Shown here: piece after piece, positions 1 through 9,407 of the stretch
Layout: each line of letters opens with the position of its first letter
Numbering within the stretch: position 1 is the stretch's first letter
The notes under the pieces: generated by a model
What the model saw: the letters and a program-made list of their open reading frames with translations, nothing else
What the model was told of the DNA's origin: nothing
Databases searched by the model: none
Origin: Spirogloea muscicola
Taxonomy: Eukaryota; Streptophyta; Zygnematophyceae; Spirogloeales; Spirogloeaceae
NCBI GenBank assembly: GCA_009602725.1
Contig: WELB01000220.1
Coordinates: 7,200-57,217, forward strand
Reading direction: 5' to 3'
DNA length: 50,018 nt
Made by a program: the position numbers and the translations under genes

Positions 1-32
1 CGCCGCCCGCGCGGCGCGGCGGCGTGCCCTCC

Positions 33-3000
33 ATGGGCGCCGTGCGGGAGCCCGCCGCCCCGCCGTCGGACGACGACGCCGCCGCCGCGGACTTCGATCC
101 CAAGCGGCATGACTTCAGCTTCGCCTTCGACAATGGGGACTTCTCGGACCGCGTCGTCCGGCTGCAGGTCGCCACCAGCTTCGAGGACCAGCTTGACGAC
201 TTGCCGCCGCGAGCTCCTCCCGAGGGCGGTGAGGACGCGGCTCCCCCTCTCGAGGGAGCGTGCGGGTCGCCGGGCCACCGCGATGCCGCCTCCTCGGAGC
301 GGGACGCCGACTCGTATCGAGGTGCCGCTCGAACCCCCGACCTGATAATGGCAGGCACTGCGACCTATGCCAATCAAATGACACCATCGACCTGAGCTTC
401 CATCCTCTGACCTGCAGGCTGGGTGACCATCGCAGCAAGTCCGGATCAGGCCAAGGAGCTGCCCGGGAAATCAACGCCCTCTGTCCTCAAGATCGTGGAG
501 CTGCACCTCTCGTCTCCCATACTGGCATCGAAGTCGTCGTTCTTCCGGACATTGTTCACATGCGGCCTCAAGGAGACCGGCAGTGGTGACGTGGTCACGA
601 TCAATGTCACGCCCGACGGTCAGTCGAAGCACACGGCTGGTGCCACAGTGACACCATCACTGTAACATATCGGCCTTCTCAGAATATGCTTGTACGAGCG
701 CAGCCCTTTTGCCACCATGTCATTGATCTTATTAATGGTCATACTGAGCTCACTGTGCAGAGGAAGAACCTGTGATTGAGTTGCTCCGCTTCATCTACAC
801 AGGTCAGCTCTTTGACACTCATGTTGTGCCAAGCAAGAGCTCACAAAGAATCTGGGAATCCTTTGCAGGAATAGACAGACTGGATTTTCCCTGCAAGATT
901 TGCAACTGGGCTGCTCCTCCAATGTGGAGCTTACAGCCTGCACCTTGTCTTTCACAGAATAGTTGCCCGAGATGTACATAGTAGCTCATGCAGTCCAACA
1001 TCACAGCTTATAAGACCACCTTTGCATATGCCATACGCAGGAGAAATGCCGGAGACTCTGAGTGACCCAGAAGACATTATCCAGATGTTCATGGTCGCTG
1101 ATAAATTTGGAGTCAGCGAGTGCATGAGGATATGTCTCGACAGGCTGAGCAGTGTGCCACTTACAGTAGCAACAAGCTGCCTGTATCTTGACCTATCGGA
1201 GAATATGCACCATCACAGGTCTGAAAGGTCTCTTCTTGTAAATGTGCAGATGCTTGAATAGCACAGTATACCTCCTTGCCATATTTGCGGTTTCCTGCAT
1301 AGCACATGTATGTAGAGAGTCTGAAAGGAGACCGAAGTAGATGCAGGAAGATAAGTAGAGCAGACGACAGGGCTACAACTAGCACAGTGCCGTTGCTCGC
1401 AAGCGGGAATACTGATGCTGACTTGATAGAGGGTACTCACAGGGGCGTGGCACAGCTATTGGAAAAGAGCAGTAAGTTCCTTGTGGATCACTTCCGGGAT
1501 CTTGAGAAAGTACATAAAGAGGCAGATTTCCTGGACCTGCCAAAGATTGGCATTAAGGTCAGACTGATGTCATCTGTCAATAACAGCCCTAGCGCTTGGA
1601 GGTTAATGGATCCCTACTTTGCTTGTTGCTGGCGAGTACTGCCAGTACTGACTATATATTGCAACCTGTCGTACCAAGTGGTGATCTGAGCCTGCTGGTA
1701 CTGCTTGGTCCTCTTTTTGCAGACATTGCTGGCAAGTGATGAGTTGAATGTTCGGGACGAGCAGACAGCATTTGCTGCAATGGTGGAGTGGGTCCGTTAC
1801 AATCACCCAGATGTGGCAGGAAGAAAGGATGTCACTGCTCAACTTGCTGAGCATGTCAGATTCCCCTTGATGACGGGTGAGGAGTTGGAGGAGGTGGTAC
1901 TCAAGGCTCCAGAAATGGACAGCAAGATCTGTCAAGCCCTTGTTACAGAGGCCGCTTGGTTTCGCTCATATAGGTGGGCTGAGTGAATCCATGGCGCATT
2001 CCTTGGTTGGCTTATAGATTGTCTTTCCCCTGAAGTTCATGCCGTTGTTGTTGGTTTCGACAACATCATGAGCATATTTCACCTTCATATTGACAATATC
2101 ATGAGCATTATCCACCTCCATGCCAAGTAACCGGACACTCCTCTGGTGGGACTGTGCAGCCTTGTTCGGAGATTGCAGCTGATGAATGAGTACGCTCTTC
2201 AGCATCGTCGATTCTGGCAACGTCGTTGGAATCGCAACTCTTGCGGCTACGTGTACTTTGACATCCATTTAGAGCGATTCCAGGTACTATCTGCTACCTG
2301 AAGTGTACAGATTGAGCATGCTTGATTCTAATTGAGAGAAAGGATAGATGTCAGGGCGCTGTCTCATGTTGGAAGCGACTGAGCTGCCTTCTTAGGCAGT
2401 CATACATGATATATTACGCCTTTGTCTGATACTTGGTACTAGATGTTTAAACCGAGGGTGTCTCCAGATAGACATACTTTCAAGCAAGTGCTTTGACACC
2501 CTGCCGGCACGAGTAGATAGGCTTTGACCTTTGATTGTGTCCTTCTTGACTTGAAACATGCCATACATGCTGAGGTGTCTTTGCAGGCATTATCTATTGC
2601 TGCAACAGTGGAGTCGGCCACCTTTGGGATTGGAGGGAAACGTTTCTATCTTTCAGCACGACATGGTCGGCGGGAGGATGGAACAGAAACTCTTGATATA
2701 CATTTACATCTTGAAAATAGCCAAAGTGTACACTCTGAGGTTCAGGTAAGAAATCGTTAGAATTGTCTGCAGGACATGACTAAATGAGATGCAAATTGGC
2801 CCCTTCACCTATTTGCAAGGTACACGCATGCAAATTCACTCAGCCAGGACAGGTGAAAGCTGTCACCTGTTCTGTATAGTCACTTAAAAAGATTCTCTCT
2901 CACACATTCGAGGATGTCTTTCACTTCCAGGTGAGCTTCATCTTCTATGCAAAAAGGTGGCCAGAAGGCCACTACGACTATCTTAGGGACAAAGTGACAA

Positions 3001-3161
3001 AAGGATTTGGCCGCAATGCAAGCAACTGGGGTTACTCCAATATCTTGGGCAAGCCTTGGTCTGAGGTGGTGCAGGATAACAGTAAGTACTTCAATGACGG
3101 GGTAATGTCAGTCTTTGCTGATGTCCGCCTCTTGGAGATTGATACAAGCAAGCGACTGTAG
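33..3161 (+). CDS. BTB-BACK protein of the LRB/POB1 type (spliced)
   Basis: Likely substrate adaptor of a CUL3 ubiquitin ligase, like Arabidopsis LRB1/LRB2/POB1, which act in the nucleus on light-signalling proteins. The ATG at 33 begins a GC-rich exon (33-321) with the family's N-terminal motif (DFSFAFDNGDFSDRVVRLQV). Further exons: 418-618 (BTB core, SSFFRTLFTCGLKE), 761-802 (PVIELLRFIYT), 1041-1218, 1443-1557 and 1723-1973 (BACK domain, LNVRDEQTAFAAMVEWVRY), about 2531-2745, and 2931-3161 with the C-terminal MATH-like part, ending at TAG. Phases agree from 33 to 1557. The link between 1973 and about 2531 is not solved. A stretch at 2203-2283 (CGYVYFDIHLERF) could be an exon, but its phase does not fit the donor at 1974. 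Family identity is clear from domain order and several motifs; exact exon ends in the second half are less certain. Confidence 0.85.
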
Positions 3162-4227
3162 CAACAGAGGCTCCTCCCTCCCCCAAGACTTACTAGTATC
3201 ACATTGCTATAGGAGTCACCTCTTTGTGGCTCTCTTTGCTGATTGCTGATGCTCCACAAGTCACTAGCATGTGAAAGGTGGGAGTATCATTACTTTATGG
3301 AACTATATTGCTTGTATTTTTACCTTAGGGACCAGGATGCTTGTATCAAAGTGCTCATCTCGATGCACTGTGTATCTTCAGTTTTCAATGTCCCCCTTTA
3401 TAGGACTAGCCAAGCAGCCAAGTGTCTGCTTTTTCCAGTTAGTGCAAGTTGAGTTAAGCTATGTGCGAAGCTATGTGTGTCGTCTGGAATTTGAGCTCAC
3501 AAGTCAGTCTGGATTTTTGCGCAAAACGAAGTTGCTGCTTGCTATTTCACAGTGTAAGCCACCTCATCTTCGCTCATACTCACGTTATGTAGATAGCCAT
3601 GACATCTTCAAGGAGTCATACCAGCAGCGCGCCCGCCCTGGCCTGCATTTTGTGCAATGAGGATGGTGCATGGCGAAGTTGGTTTCAATAGAGCTTGATC
3701 AGCGTGCCAGAGGCTTGGGCGTCAAGAGCATCAAAGTGAGCAGATGCCCTGTTTCACATGGCCTTGTTGCTGCAGTAGGCCAGGCGGTTGCGCGGTCCAA
3801 GCTACTTGCTGTCCTTGGCAAGGCCCACTCTCCCTAGCCATGTCACTACATATTGCTCCCACTAATTGCTGGCCCTGTTGCACACAAGTGAACACCCCAA
3901 GAACACAGCTATCCATATTGCATTCTCACCTCACCTCCCATCGCTGTTTGCCTCAATCTGCCGTTAAACAACGATCAAACATCACGGATGCGTGGATGGT
4001 TCTTGTTCGCAGTCAATGGCTCTGCAAACAGCAATGTAAGAGTAGGGCTCAAACGAAGCCTCACAACGCTGGGCTGCCAAACTCAGAGCCTCATCAAGAG
4101 GGGGCGACGGCTGCGACCCCTTGAATGATGACTGTGCTACAAGTTTCGTGATGGTATTATGCATGCATGGATGAGTGATGGGTGAGGGCGAGGGCTGCTA
4201 AGGCGCACGCTACGCTCTTCCGGCGCC
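3162..4227. other. intergenic DNA, no gene seen
   Basis: About 1.07 kb between the BTB gene stop and the first retroelement. Open frames here are short and show no recognisable motif. The first part must hold the 3' UTR of the BTB gene. No hairpin or RNA gene was seen. Confidence 0.5.
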
Positions 4228-7124
4228 ATGCTGGGGGCTGCTAAGAGTCGCGGCGGCTCGCGCAGCTCTTCGCTCCGGCGCGCCGCTCGCTCTTACGGCA
4301 CCCGCAGCACGACTGCTGCGTCGAGGGCCGCCACTGCTGCAGGGGCCACCCTTCCCATCCCGCCAGCGGCTCCTCCAGTTCCTCCCCTGCTCTCAGCTCC
4401 AGCGAGTGCAGAGGCCGCCGCAAGCGAGGGTCGCAGCCCTCAGATTGTGCTCACGCCTGTGGCGACCACGACATCAACGTCGACACCGGGGCCCGAGTTC
4501 CTTGGCGTAGGAGTGTCTGCGCCTGTCGAGCCAGCCCAGCTGCTTGCGCAACCAAGCTCGGCCACCTAGGATGCAGACTCCGCGACCCCGAACATGGACC
4601 TGCGAGTCGGCATTGTCATCAGCCCACCACGACCTCGTGACTCCCCCACCTGGCGGCCACTGAGTGTGTCGGCTCTGCTCCGTCCCTCTCTTCCCCCAGC
4701 TCCATCCTTGCACTCTCCAGTACATCCCCCAGTGCCCGCCCCGGAGCCGCCACCGTTGCTCCCTCTACCTCCCCTGTCACCTCTACCTGTGACGCTGCCT
4801 GAGCGGGTTGTGGAAAGATGTCATCAAGCTGGAAGCCATCATGGACGTCATCGTCGTCGGCAGAGCCACACTCCTCAAGAGCGCCCAGCCCACACAGGCC
4901 TTGGAGCCCCAGACTCGCGGGTCCCCTGTCAGGGCTGCCAGGGCCGTTTCCTCCCGAGAGGGTCGCCACTCCATGCTCGAGCCTGCCAAAACCGCCAGAA
5001 TTGTGAAGCGCAGGCAGCAGCGTCGCACCTGCCGGGCACAGCCCGTCCTCCACCATCTCCCTCTTCCGAGAGCTGGAATTGGGCAGCCACAGTGGACCTC
5101 CTTCCCCTCCTCATCCCCGACGGACTCCACAACCTACGCCACATTCCACAATGGGCACGACGTGGGTGCTGCAAGGTGCTGACACCCATCCTCTCACGCG
5201 TGGAAGCTGATCCTCTGGACGAAGCGGCCTGGGCAATGTACCTGCTCTTTCCCAAGCTCGTGCTTGGCCCTCTTCCCTCCTTTGGCGTTGGTGGCCGCAA
5301 ATGCCTTCAGGACAGATTGGCTCGCTTTGCCAGCGGCAAGTGGGAGGAGCTGGCCCAGCAGCGTGCAGCAGCCGCTCGGGTCGCGCTCTCAGAACGACGT
5401 GCACGTGGAGGCACCCGCAACCGACCCTCTCAACAGTCCATGATTGGCAACCTAGCGCGTGCAAGACGCTTTGGCAGAGCAGGAGAGCTCTCTCGAGCGG
5501 CTCAGGCCCTCTGTCCCGACCCCTTGGCAGCCAACAATGATGCCACTGAGGCTACCTTGCGCCAGCTGCATCCTGCCCCTCAGAACCCTCTTGAGCCCTG
5601 GGTTGGCTAGCTCCCCACTCCTCTTGCACTCTCAGCAGAGGCGCTCCGCACGGCCCTCACCAAAGGCCCCCGAACGGTGTTTGGAGGCCCTTCTGGATGG
5701 CTCTTCGAGCACCTACGGGACATCCTCCAAAATGGAGACGAAAGAAGCTTCGCCCTGCTCCTCTCCACCTGCCGGCACATCACCAGAGCCACCGCTCCCC
5801 CGCGCATCGCCGACACTCTCAACTCCAGCCACCTGCTGGCTCTGACCAAGCCGTCAGGTGGTGTGAGGCCCATCGCCATGACCGAAGTCATCATGCGGCT
5901 GGTGACCAAGGCTTTGTGCGGCGAGCAAAAGTCCCGGCTGTCCACCCATTTTTCACCCCACCAGTTTGGTGCTGGCATGTCCTGCGGGGCAGAGGCCCTC
6001 GTCCACGGGATCCGTGCAGCACTGGATGTCAACCCATCACACATGGTCCTTGGACTGGACATAGACAACGCATTCAACACTGTGGAGCGCAGCGCCATCA
6101 TGGAGGAGCTGCGTGATCATTTCCCGTCCTTGATTTCATATTTCCTCATGGCCTATGGCCGGCCAGGGCTGCTGTGGTGTTCCGAGGAGTCTTGTACGAC
6201 CTTATGGTCCACAACTAGCACATGCCAGAGAGATCCCCTCAGCCCCATACTTTTCGCCTCAGCACATTCCCGGGCACTGAGACGCACCCAGAGCCTGCAC
6301 CCCAACCTCCTCTTCCCGTCCTACGCCGATGACACACATATCGTCGGCCCACCATCAATAATCATGGCGGCTTATCCCCTGCTCGTACACGAACTGAGCA
6401 CAATGGTCCTGCGGGTTTGCCCCACCAAGAACGTGGCATGGTCACCACACGGCCTCCCCACCAACCTCCAGCTCCCACCAGGCTGCCAGACCCCTGCCAA
6501 TGGGCTGGCTGCTCCCCATGGCGCTCCATCCCACGTTGCGGAGGACTTACGTGAACGTCTGCAGCAACACCTTGCCCCCCTTCCCTCCCTTCCTCTCCTC
6601 GGAGATCCGCAGCTGGCGCTGGCCATCCTTACTCGCTGCATTGGTCAACGAGCTGGCTACCTGCAGCGAACAGTCGCCCCAACGGACATGGTGGGCGAGC
6701 TGTACAAGGAGTTCGACACCTTCCTCCTGCAAACCCTGGCTTCCCTGATTTAACACCCATCCTTCCCCTCACCCTCATCCTCCCTGCAGGCATCCCTTCC
6801 CACACAAATGGGCGGCCTGAATTGCCCGGTCACTTGTACAGACTGCGCAGGCAGCCTTTCTCGGTTGCTGGCACCAGGTTGCCTCCTTTCTTCCCTTGCG
6901 CTTCCCTTGCCTGGCCGGCCCTGCAGCCGAGGTGGAGGCAGGCTCCTTGGCATTCCAAGTGCAATCGAGGAGCATCCGGGAGTCAGCACTCTGCTCCTTT
7001 TCCTCCCTACAAACCCTCCTCACCCCCTTCTCAGCGCTTGCTCAAGCACCAGACAAAGCGGCACAGCCTGCACTTCCAGGAGCCTAGCATCTCTGATCTG
7101 CGGCTGCTTAGCAGGGGTTACTGA
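4228..7124 (+). pseudogene. reverse transcriptase polyprotein of element 1 (two TAG stops, endonuclease lost)
   Basis: The coding part of element 1. It would bind and copy its own RNA at a nicked genomic target. Zinc finger, pre-RT region and RT lie in one frame, so the body is disrupted mainly by two amber codons rather than by frameshifts. The missing conserved G of QGDPL and the loss of the endonuclease segment between 6753 and about 7020 argue that it is inactive. Its C-terminal tail matches the other RGY-ended elements in this window. Confidence 0.75.
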
Positions 7125-7275
7125 GTGATTCGTAGCTTCTTTGTTCTCTTTGTTTCTTTGTGTGCTTGTTTTTCTTAGCGCTTCTTTCTTCTTTCCTTAG
7201 CGCTTCCCCTGGCCCCCTTCTCGTACTCTGTTCATTCTTTTTTAGGCTGGCTTTTCCAGCCCCTATTCTTCCGTC
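4228..7275 (+). mobile_element. non-LTR retroelement 1, decayed, with reverse transcriptase
   Basis: A single reading frame starts at the ATG at 4228 and runs to 6753, interrupted only by TAG codons at 4567-4569 and 5608-5610. In order it holds a Pro/Ser/Ala-rich N-terminus, a CCHC zinc finger at 4927-4986 (spacing C-x2-C-x11-H-x3-C), a region with HNLRHIPQWARRG typical of the segment before the RT, and the reverse transcriptase: KPSGGVRPIAMTE, the catalytic DIDNAFN at 6058-6078 and YADD at 6322-6333. The usual Q-G-D-P-L motif reads QRDPL. After the TAA at 6753 the endonuclease region is missing. A short tail in another frame ends SDLRLLSRGY at 7122-7124. A GGCTGGC hairpin lies at 7245-7261. 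N-terminal zinc finger plus RT suggests the R2/NeSL-like group with a restriction-like endonuclease. The right border is where subfamily A sequence begins. Confidence 0.8.
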
Positions 7276-7486
7276 TTCCGTATGCGTTTGGCCGTCTCGA
7301 TGCAGCGGTCCCTTGCCTTCGCTGTTCACTTGCGCGCAGGCCGGGCTTTGGCGGCGGCCTCCGGCTTCCGTCAGGGCGACGTCTGTCAGCCAGCTAGCCA
7401 CTCGGACTTGCATCTCCTGACTAGAGGTTACTGAGCGTTCCCTGGCTGATGTCTTAGTCTTAGTCGTTCGCACTCAGGCTTGAATG
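7276..7486 (+). mobile_element. 5'-truncated retroelement tail, subfamily A
   Basis: Starts abruptly in the C-terminal coding part of subfamily A (FRMRLAVSMQRSLAF) and runs through SDLHLLTRGY and its TGA (7432-7434) to CAGGCT at about 7473. It is nearly identical to 38650-38860 and, inverted, to the neighbouring copy. It is fused directly to the 3' end of element 1. Confidence 0.8.
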
Positions 7487-8052
7487 AAGCGCGGCCAGAT
7501 TGACTGGTGGCTGGGAAAGGCCAGCCCAAAGAAATGGACAAGGTCTGAGGGAGCCTGAGTGCGAACGACTAGGACTAAAACATCAGCCAGGGAGCGCTCA
7601 GTAACCTCTAGTCAGGAGATGCAAGTCCGAGTAGCTAGCTGGCTGAAAGACGTCGCCCTGACGGAAGCCGGAGGCCGCCGCCAAAGCTCGGCCTGCGCGC
7701 AAGTGAACCGCGAAGGCGAGGGACCGCTGCATCGAGACGGCCAAACGCATACGGAACACCTGAGCGAGGGACCCGGCGACGTTGAAGCCGGGCTGGTCGC
7801 CCTGCTGCCCGAGGCGGCGGGCCGCTGCACGCCGAGCCAGGCGGTGGAGCAAGTCAAGCCATTTCGAGCCAAAGGCTCCGTGCACGTCGACTGCCAGTGA
7901 AACGAACTCGTCTCCCACCGGGTGATCCGAGTACTTCCGTTCCTTGTCGCCCGCCGCTTGGCTGACTGCGCAGCCCGCCTCCTCCGACGAGCGCTTTGCG
8001 CTGCTGGAAACGAAGCTGTCGGTTGTGACGACGTCTGCGATGAGCCGAGGCT
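7484..8052 (-). mobile_element. 5'-truncated retroelement copy, subfamily A, inverted
   Basis: Read on the minus strand from 8052 down: the endonuclease end (ADVVTTD), the segment SSSAKRSSEEAG, then an uninterrupted frame at 7918-7598 (FGSKWLDLLHRLARRAAARR ... SDLHLLTRGY, stop), then the 3' UTR with the GGCTGGG hairpin at 7509-7526. This frame stays open across a point where the 38.5-kb copy has lost one base, so it is the better reference for the subfamily A C-terminus. The truncation near 8050 abuts plus-strand subfamily A UTR-like sequence. Confidence 0.8.
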
Positions 8053-8083
8053 CCCTCAGACCTTGTCCATTCCTTTCAACGTG

Positions 8084-8312
8084 CAGGGCGTGCTCTAAGT
8101 CGGGCCTCCGGCTTTCGTGGCGGCGCTCCAGCTCCCCAGATTAGCTTGTCAGATTTGTTTGTGCTCACCCGTGGGTACTAATGTCATCTTAGGTACCTTA
8201 GATTAGGTCTCCGTGTTATGTAGCATTGTTTAGTCTGCACTCGCCTCTGCCTGAACAATGTATTGGCTTGAATTGGCCTCCCTTTCAATTCATGCGCCCC
8301 GCGCGCCTTCTC
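8084..8312 (+). mobile_element. retroelement tail, subfamily C (copy 1)
   Basis: Plus-strand frame from about 8084 reads RAGRALSRASGFRGG and ends SDLFVLTRGY then TAA (about 8177-8179), followed by roughly 135 bp of 3' UTR ending in GCGCGCCTTCTCTCTC. From 8143 onward it matches 9127-9305 with only two differences that I can see. Confidence 0.75.
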
Positions 8313-8465
8313 TCTCTTTAGGCTGGCCTTTTCCAGCCCCTATCCTCAATGGGCGAGCCCTTTCTTTTCCAGCCACCAGTCAATCTGGCCGCGCTTCTTC
8401 TATTCTCATTGGGCGAGCACTGTCTTCTCTTTCCAGCCCGTATCCTTAATGGGCGAGCACTTCCT
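8313..8465 (+). repeat. short degenerate tandem repeat with GGCTGGC hairpin
   Basis: Starts with the hairpin GGCTGGCCTTTTCCAGCC at 8321-8338. The unit TTCCAGCCC-TATCCT-AATGGGCGAGC then recurs, with GGGCGAG at 8351, 8411 and 8451. Between the copies lies a piece of the subfamily A 3' UTR (CCACCAGTCAATCTGG, about 8374-8390). Confidence 0.6.
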
Positions 8466-8715
8466 TCTTCACCACGGAAGCCGTTAGCCTGGCCTGAAGC
8501 ACGCCCAGCACGCTGGTGTATCGCGAGTGCCTGGGCGAGAAAGAGCTCGCCTGTAGAGAAGAGGAGCTGGCAAAGCCAGCCCAAAAGGAATGGACAATGT
8601 CCAAAAACCAAGAAAGAGAGAGAAGGCGCGCGGGGCGCATGAATTGAAAGGGAGGCCAATTCAAGCCAATACATTGTTCAGGCAGAGTCGAGTGCAGAAA
8701 GAAGTGAGAGAGAGG
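8466..8715 (-). mobile_element. inverted, scrambled retroelement tail fragments
   Basis: On the minus strand: subfamily C UTR at about 8697-8610 (the reverse complement of 8230-8312), then the hairpin GCTGGCAAAGCCAGC at 8566-8580, then coding remnants AIHQRAGRASGQANGFRGEE at about 8535-8475. The last resembles the segment before the RGY terminus of the other subfamilies. The order UTR-hairpin-coding is not that of an intact element. Confidence 0.6.
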
Positions 8716-8879
8716 TCGGCCAACTGCGTCCACCCCAAGCGCCGTCTGTCAGCATTCGCGCCAGCGCCGAGGCGGCCCCCCCCTTCCGCCCCTATACCCT
8801 ACTCGAGAACATAGCGAGTCTGGGATATGCACGACGCGAGGATATGCTCCCCAGCCCAGATGGGTATGCCGGCAGCCTA

Positions 8880-9120
8880 TCTGTCATTTCTGCGTCGTCG
8901 AGTGTCAACCTGTCTGCAACGAGCTCAGGCGTATGCTCTGCATCAGAAAGCTGGTCGAGCCTTAGCTGCTGGCGCAAGAGCTAGTCAAATGCCGTCCGGT
9001 ATTCGAGCGTCAGCTAGCGACCTCTATGTGCTGACTCGTGGTTACTGAGCGGGTCAGCTTAGCAGCAGGTGACGTACATTTGTCCAATATGCTTGCCTTT
9101 GTACTTGTACTTGTACTTTC
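8880..9120 (+). mobile_element. 5'-truncated retroelement tail, subfamily B
   Basis: The frame ending at 9048 contains YALHQKAGRALAAGARASQ and ends SDLYVLTRGY, TGA. The UTR that follows (GCTTGCCTTTGTACTTG) recurs at about 35270 and 36230. The left border is not clear. Confidence 0.7.
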
Positions 9121-9356
9121 CCCAAGTTAGCTTGTCAGATTTGTTTGTGCTCACCCGTGGGTACTAATGTCATCTTAGGTACCTTAGATTAGGTCTCCGT
9201 ATTATGTAGCATTGTTTAGTCTGCACTCGACTCTGCCTGAACAATGTATTGGCTTGAATTGGCCTCCCTTTCAATTCATGCGCCCCGCGCGCCTTCTCTC
9301 TCTCTCTCTCTCACTTGGCCACACATGGCCTCCCCATCTCTTAATATACACGCATT
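9121..9356 (+). mobile_element. retroelement tail, subfamily C (copy 2), upstream of TRAPPC8
   Basis: Repeats 8143-8312 almost exactly: SDLFVLTRGY with its stop, the UTR, and GCGCGCCTTC followed by a (CT)n run at about 9293-9312. It continues into CTTGGCCACACATGGCC and CATCTCTTAATATACAC, which resemble the subfamily B UTR at 39230-39270. It ends about 50 bp before the TRAPPC8 start codon. Confidence 0.7.
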
Positions 9357-9407
9357 TCCGCGGGCCGGCGCCGCGGCGAGGCGCGGCGCCGCGGCGGCGG
9401 CGGCGCC

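Noticed and set aside
115-474. Long minus-strand frame opposite the BTB first exon
   Set aside because: It mirrors a GC-rich coding exon; the plus strand has the family motif and the minus product resembles nothing.
3744-4124. 126-codon open frame in the intergenic region
   Set aside because: Low-complexity product without motif; no start context or neighbours.
4228-9356. LTR retrotransposon or viral insertion
   Set aside because: No long terminal repeats, protease, integrase or capsid motifs; RT type, 5' truncation and endonuclease signature fit non-LTR elements.
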